Shown here piece by piece: positions 52,441 to 56,279 of a stretch of 56,279 bases of DNA. Source of the DNA: TMED109 sp015660425 (GTDB lineage: Bacteria > Pseudomonadota > Alphaproteobacteria > TMED109); contig JAPYTH010000008.1 of assembly GCA_029936295.1 (NCBI GenBank), forward strand, positions 1 through 56,279, written 5' to 3'. The notes under the pieces were generated by a model. That model did not search any database. It saw nothing but the letters and a program-made list of their open reading frames with translations, and was not told the origin of the DNA. Within the stretch, counting starts at the first letter, position 1. Each line of letters starts with the position of its first letter. The position numbers and the translations under genes are program-made.

Positions 52441-53787
52441 ATGAATTATATATATAAGACAGTTCTATCTAAATTAGGACCATATAACAAATTTAATATT
52501 TTAGCATTTATTCCTTTAGGTTTTTGTGCCGGCCTTCCGTTGCCATTAATTGGTGCTACTATGTCGGCACGTTTAATGGATTCCGGTTTAAGCTTAACTT
52601 CAATTGGTTTATTTGCTTTAGCAGGCACACCTTATGCGCTTAAATTTTTATGGGCACCTTTAATAGATACTATAAATCTTCCATATTTAAATAGTTTATT
52701 AGGAAAACGCAGAAGCTGGTTGTTATTGACACAAATAATTCTTTTTTTAATATTTTTTATAATTTCTAATATTAACCCATTACAAGATTTATATTTACTT
52801 GCGCTTAGCGTATGTTTTGCAGCTTTCATTTCAGCTACACAAGATATTGCTTTAGATGCCTATAGGATAGAATTACATTCTGAGAGAGAATTAGCAGCTG
52901 GAATTGCAACATATGTTTTAGGTTATAGAATTGCTCTTATTGTAGCGGGAGCTGGTGCTTTATATCTAGCAGAATTTTTATCTTGGAACTTAGCTTTTAT
53001 TATAATGGCTTTTTGTTTTTTAATTGGGCCTATAGTTTTGGTTTTTCTTCCAGGCAACCAGGAGACGGTTAATAAAGAGAAAACTACTTTTATAAGATGG
53101 GTTAAAAAAGCAGTTTTTAATCCTTTTTTAGATTTTACAAAAAGACAATCTTGGGCATGGATATTACTATTTATAGCTATATACAAGTTAGGTGATGCCT
53201 TAGCAGGAAATATGACTACCCCCTTTTTATTAGATATTGGTTTTTCAAAAATTCAAATTGCTAATATTGTAAAGGTCATAGGTCTCGCAGCTACTTTAAT
53301 AGGTTTATTTGCGGGTGGATTATTAGTCTCAAAATATAATATCATTACGGTTTTGTTTGTTGGTGGTTTTCTTCAGATGTTTTCTAATTTATTTTTTGCT
53401 TTTCAAGGAATCGTTGGCGTAAATACAAATATTTTAATGCTAACTATATCTATTGAAAATTTGTCAGGCGGGATAGGTACAGCGGCTTTTCTTGCCTATT
53501 TATCAAAGTTAGTAGACCCTCGATATATTGCTACGCAGTTTGCCCTTTTAACTTCTTTTATGGCTTTATCACGAACACAGTTGTCAGCTCCGGCAGGCTG
53601 GATGGTAGAAGGAATAAATTGGGAGGGAATTATAATATTTATAAGTCAATTTATTCCTATGAATTTGGAAACTGTATTTGATAATAATATAAAATGGATC
53701 TTATTTTTTATAATGACCACAATTATAGCTATTCCTGGTCTATTAATAATTAATAAAGGTACTAGAAGCCTTGTTCAAAAACATTAG
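52441..53787 (+). CDS. AmpG-like MFS permease
   Basis: This 448-residue protein has about 12 to 14 membrane helices and the AmpG signature regions: IPLGFCAGLPLPLIGATMSARL near 25-46, a KFLWAPLID segment near 69-77, and ATQDIALDAYRIE near 131-143. AmpG imports anhydro-muropeptides for peptidoglycan recycling. Whether that is the substrate here is inferred by family; mltA at 25870 makes such muropeptides. Only a weak ribosome site precedes the ATG. It is divergent from the TRAP gene and convergent with the chromate transporter. Confidence 0.85.
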   Translation: MNYIYKTVLSKLGPYNKFNILAFIPLGFCAGLPLPLIGATMSARLMDSGLSLTSIGLFALAGTPYALKFLWAPLIDTINLPYLNSLLGKRRSWLLLTQIILFLIFFIISNINPLQDLYLLALSVCFAAFISATQDIALDAYRIELHSERELAAGIATYVLGYRIALIVAGAGALYLAEFLSWNLAFIIMAFCFLIGPIVLVFLPGNQETVNKEKTTFIRWVKKAVFNPFLDFTKRQSWAWILLFIAIYKLGDALAGNMTTPFLLDIGFSKIQIANIVKVIGLAATLIGLFAGGLLVSKYNIITVLFVGGFLQMFSNLFFAFQGIVGVNTNILMLTISIENLSGGIGTAAFLAYLSKLVDPRYIATQFALLTSFMALSRTQLSAPAGWMVEGINWEGIIIFISQFIPMNLETVFDNNIKWILFFIMTTIIAIPGLLIINKGTRSLVQKH

Positions 53788-53797
53788 TTATTAAGAT

Positions 53798-54328
53798 TTA
53801 TACAAAAATCACAAAACTTATTAAAAACATAAGTAAAGCTAGTATGGCGGGCACATTAAAGAATGAAACCAGAATAAATAATATTAGTGTTAACAGAATT
53901 GCTATCCAAGAAATATTATTTGAAATATTTGGACGGATTAAATCTACAATAGCAGAAGCTAACATGGCTATAGCTGCAAAGCCCATGGCCATAATGCCTT
54001 TTGAGACAAGAGAGGAGTTTTTGTTAGCCATGATAAAGGCGAAGCCTATTAATGCTAATAATATGCCAGGTGTTTCTAAGGCAATAATTGAAGCAATAGC
54101 ACCTAATATACCATGTGCTTTAAACCCAATAATAGCAGCTAATTTAACTCCTGTAAGTCCAGGAAATAGAAAAGTTATCCCCAATATGCTTCCAAATTCT
54201 GCAGCATCTATTACGTTGTATTGCTCTACAAATGTTTCTTGAATTAATTTTATCATGGTGGCTCCACCTCCAAAGGCGGAAAAACCAATTATGCTAAAAC
54301 CTTTAATTAAAACCCAAAGAGAAGTCAT
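53798..54328 (-). CDS. Chromate transporter, single CHR domain
   Basis: This 176-residue membrane protein has one CHR domain. The signature FSAFGGGATMIKLIQE appears near 17-32, followed by a FLFPGLTGVKLAAIIGF segment and further helices. Short-chain CHR proteins usually come as adjacent pairs of opposite orientation in the membrane. Here the neighbouring gene is unrelated, so it is a lone half. The natural substrate may be sulfate or another oxyanion. It starts one base after the stop of the upstream gene at 54330. Confidence 0.85.
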   Translation of the reverse strand: MTSLWVLIKGFSIIGFSAFGGGATMIKLIQETFVEQYNVIDAAEFGSILGITFLFPGLTGVKLAAIIGFKAHGILGAIASIIALETPGILLALIGFAFIMANKNSSLVSKGIMAMGFAAIAMLASAIVDLIRPNISNNISWIAILLTLILFILVSFFNVPAILALLMFLISFVIFV

Positions 54329-54329
54329 G

Positions 54330-54968
54330 TTATGTGTTTTCCAAGCTCTTTATATAATTAACGTAATTAGTACGCTCTAACTCTAGCATGTCTAGTTTTT
54401 GTAATATTTCTATTATTACTTCGATTGATGTGCATTTTAAAGAAATAGTTTTAAATGAAATATTATTTATTTGAATATTAGCAAATTCCAATCTAATTTT
54501 TTTTCTTAATTTAGAAATATCTTTTTTAATATTATATCTAGTTAATTTCTTTTTAACAGAAGTTAGTAAATATGCATTATTTTTTATATTAATAATATTT
54601 TTTAAAGAATCTATAGATTTAATTTTGTTATTTATATTTAATATTTTTAAACTTTTTAATTTTAATAAGTCATCTTTGACTATTGGAAAAGGGATTATAG
54701 TTTTTTGAGAAAATTTAAATATATTATTTTGGTTTTTAATAAGGGTTTTTATGTGTAGCTCTTTTAGTATTTCATTCTTTATTTTTCTTAATTTTATATT
54801 ATGGGGCAATTTAGGTATTATTAGATATTGATCAATATAATTTTTATATTTAGGCTCAGGTAAATCTAAATTTATTTTTTCTAGAGTTTTATTTTTTAAT
54901 TTTTCTTTTTTATAAAAGCATCTCCATTCCCAGGATTCTTTTTTATTATTATTTCCATTTTTTAGCAT
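54330..54968 (-). CDS. AT-rich hypothetical protein, possibly CYTH-like
   Basis: This 212-residue Lys/Ile/Asn-rich protein has no signal or membrane segment. The layout, WEWR near residue 14, IDQYLIIP near 45, then NIKLRKIKNEILKELH, and a later KKKLTRYNI and LEFANIQIN stretch, recalls a poorly characterised CYTH-like family. I am unsure of this. It lies immediately upstream of the chromate transporter and is likely co-transcribed with it. Its DNA is more AT-rich than its neighbours', suggesting weak constraint or decay, but the frame is intact. Confidence 0.6.
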   Translation of the reverse strand: MLKNGNNNKKESWEWRCFYKKEKLKNKTLEKINLDLPEPKYKNYIDQYLIIPKLPHNIKLRKIKNEILKELHIKTLIKNQNNIFKFSQKTIIPFPIVKDDLLKLKSLKILNINNKIKSIDSLKNIINIKNNAYLLTSVKKKLTRYNIKKDISKLRKKIRLEFANIQINNISFKTISLKCTSIEVIIEILQKLDMLELERTNYVNYIKSLENT

Positions 54969-55106
54969 ATATTATTATAATATAATTCTTTTTTTAATCA
55001 AAACACTATATGTTGTGTCTCATATTTTTTTTTGCCTTGACTTTGTAATTGCATTTGATAAATGAACCTTAACTTGTTTGTTTTTACTATAATTAAGGAA
55101 ATTAAT

Positions 55107-55394
55107 ATGAAATACTTTTTAATACTCTTAATAATTTTATTATCGTTTCAGTCGTTAGCAAAAGAAAAAAAGAAAAAAGGCTTTAGTACTTTACCTGGGT
55201 GGTCTGCAGGTTATAGATATGATTTAGATTTAGATGAGGATGAAAAAAGCAAATTACGATTATTTGGAAAATTTAAACAAAAAAGTGGTAATACTATTAA
55301 GTTTGGTTGGGATAAACAGATTGGAAGAAATTTAAATGATTGGGATGATGATGATGATGGTGTTGTCTTTTTTGAGCAAGAATTTAAATTTTAA
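55107..55394 (+). CDS. Small secreted acidic protein
   Basis: I do not recognise this 95-residue protein. It has a signal peptide (about 1-17, SLA-KE), a lysine block, and a mature domain rich in Tyr, Trp and Phe that ends in phenylalanine. Acidic runs occur at DLDLDEDE and at DWDDDDDG, the latter fitting a DxDxDG calcium-loop pattern. An AAGGAA ribosome site seven bases before the ATG at 55107 fixes the start; a more distant ATG at 55062 would spoil the signal peptide. It could be a periplasmic or surface metal-binding protein; this is speculation. Confidence 0.65.
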   Translation: MKYFLILLIILLSFQSLAKEKKKKGFSTLPGWSAGYRYDLDLDEDEKSKLRLFGKFKQKSGNTIKFGWDKQIGRNLNDWDDDDDGVVFFEQEFKF

Positions 55395-55441
55395 AGTTTA
55401 ATTAATAATATTTTTTATTAGAAACTTAGGAGATATTTCAT

Positions 55442-56279
55442 ATGGAAATTATTACCAATTACGGTAACGTATTAATAATATTGGCAATTGTTTTTGGTGT
55501 ATTTATGGCCTGGGGTATTGGTGCAAATGATGTCGCTAATGCAATGGGTACATCAGTAGGTTCTGGCGCTGTTACAATTAAACAAGCGGTTATTATTGCA
55601 GTTATTTTTGAATTTTCAGGTGCAATTCTAGCTGGTGGAGAGGTGACAGCTACAATTCGTAAAGGCATACTAGATACAGCATTGTTTGTCAACGATCCAC
55701 ATCTATTGGTGTATGGTATGTTGGCATCTTTATTGGCTGCAGGTACTTGGTTATTAATTGCCTCATCATTAGGTTGGCCAGTATCTACAACACACTCCAT
55801 TGTTGGCGCGATTGTAGGTTTTGGTGCTGTTGGTGTTGGTGTTGATGCTGTTGAGTGGAATCAAGTTGTTAAAATTGTAATGAGTTGGATAGTGTCACCA
55901 GTATTGGCTGGAATCATCGCCTTTACCTTGTATAGGAGTCTTCAAAAATTAATTATTGATACTAATCATCCTTTCAATAATGCAAAAAAATATGTTCCTT
56001 ATTATATGTTTTTGGTTGGTCTTGTTGTCTCCCTGGTAACAATATTTAAGGGACTTAAGCATATTGGTTTGAGCTTTGACACAATGACAAGTTATATATT
56101 ATCAATAGGATTTGGGCTAATCATAGCAGTTATTGGAGCTTTTTTTATTCGCAATATCCATCTTGATCCTGATGAAAACAAAGATTTTTACTATGCTTCA
56201 ATGGAGAAAATATTTGGTGTGCTGATGATCATTACTGCAGCAGCAATGGCTTTTGCTCATGGTTCTAATGATGTTGCTA
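55442..56279 (+). CDS. Inorganic phosphate transporter (PiT family), truncated by window end
   Basis: The frame is open from ATG 55442 (AGGAG nine bases upstream) to the last base, giving 279 codons. PiT transporters import phosphate or metal-phosphate with a cation. The first family repeat reads AWGIGANDVANAMGTSVGSG near residues 21-40, and a WPVSTTHSIVGAI motif lies near 111-123. The second repeat is starting at HGSNDVA when the window ends. About eight hydrophobic helices are visible. Glycine/valine-rich, GC-richer codons set it apart from the AT-rich genes beside it. Confidence 0.92.
   Translation, partial: MEIITNYGNVLIILAIVFGVFMAWGIGANDVANAMGTSVGSGAVTIKQAVIIAVIFEFSGAILAGGEVTATIRKGILDTALFVNDPHLLVYGMLASLLAAGTWLLIASSLGWPVSTTHSIVGAIVGFGAVGVGVDAVEWNQVVKIVMSWIVSPVLAGIIAFTLYRSLQKLIIDTNHPFNNAKKYVPYYMFLVGLVVSLVTIFKGLKHIGLSFDTMTSYILSIGFGLIIAVIGAFFIRNIHLDPDENKDFYYASMEKIFGVLMIITAAAMAFAHGSNDVA

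Noticed and set aside
1..56279. CRISPR arrays, insertion sequences, tRNA or rRNA genes, phage or secretion systems
   Set aside because: No direct-repeat array, transposase, integrase, tRNA cloverleaf or rRNA segment was seen on either strand.

Overview
The window looks like the replication-origin region of the chromosome of a low-GC, probably streamlined marine-type alphaproteobacterium. The backbone has classic alphaproteobacterial order: leuS-lptE-holA, then parB-parA-rsmG-mnmG-mnmE, rho-hemJ-hemH-hemE, ppsR-aroE-coaE-dnaQ, tim44-mltA, smr, hisBHAFE, gshB/rsmI, hemW-rdgB, hrcA-grpE-dnaK-dnaJ-dapB. I cannot name a genus. AT-rich codons, short intergenic gaps and many 1-25 bp gene overlaps fit a small genome.

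Layout. 1-5176: C-terminal end of a porin with its terminator, a DUF3576 lipoprotein, leuS, lptE and holA (+ strand). 5182-10687: parB, parA, rsmG, mnmG and mnmE (- strand), with two perfect 16-bp parS sites bracketing mnmE. 10793-18003: an accessory block inserted between mnmE and rho. It holds a dienelactone hydrolase, a quinone oxidoreductase, and a divergent, apparently iron-regulated module: porin, FMN-binding protein and PepSY protein to the left; imelysin and di-heme oxidoreductase to the right. 18005-21948: rho, hemJ, hemH and hemE (- strand). 21941-22199: an AT-rich gap between hemE and ppsR with a perfect DnaA box, which is the conserved position of the alphaproteobacterial oriC. Backbone genes on either side are mostly transcribed away from it.

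22200-34429: ppsR (apparently with an ATT start), aroE, coaE, dnaQ, a Tim44-like protein and mltA; an insertion of a secreted cyclase-family protein and an FMN-dependent hydroxy-acid dehydrogenase; smr; and the histidine operon hisB-hisH-GNAT-hisA-hisF-hisE followed by a HIT protein. 34426-39972: gshB, a BON lipoprotein, rsmI, an LpoA-like lipoprotein, hemW and rdgB. 39962-40103 appears to be a wreck of rph. 40164-46873: the heat-shock block hrcA-grpE-(unknown gene)-dnaK-dnaJ and dapB, with a sigma-32-like promoter before dnaK. 46866-56279: DUF2244, nth, EI24, amidase, a PfkB sugar/adenosine kinase, an orphan lipidated TRAP binding protein, an AmpG-like permease, a single-domain chromate transporter, a poorly conserved possible CYTH-like protein, a small secreted acidic protein, and a PiT phosphate transporter cut by the window end.

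How the parts fit: oriC, parS and parAB form the initiation and segregation centre. The accessory block between mnmE and rho carries the clearest candidate for an uncommon system, a permease-less iron-acquisition or redox module. No tRNA, rRNA, CRISPR array, IS element or phage gene was seen.
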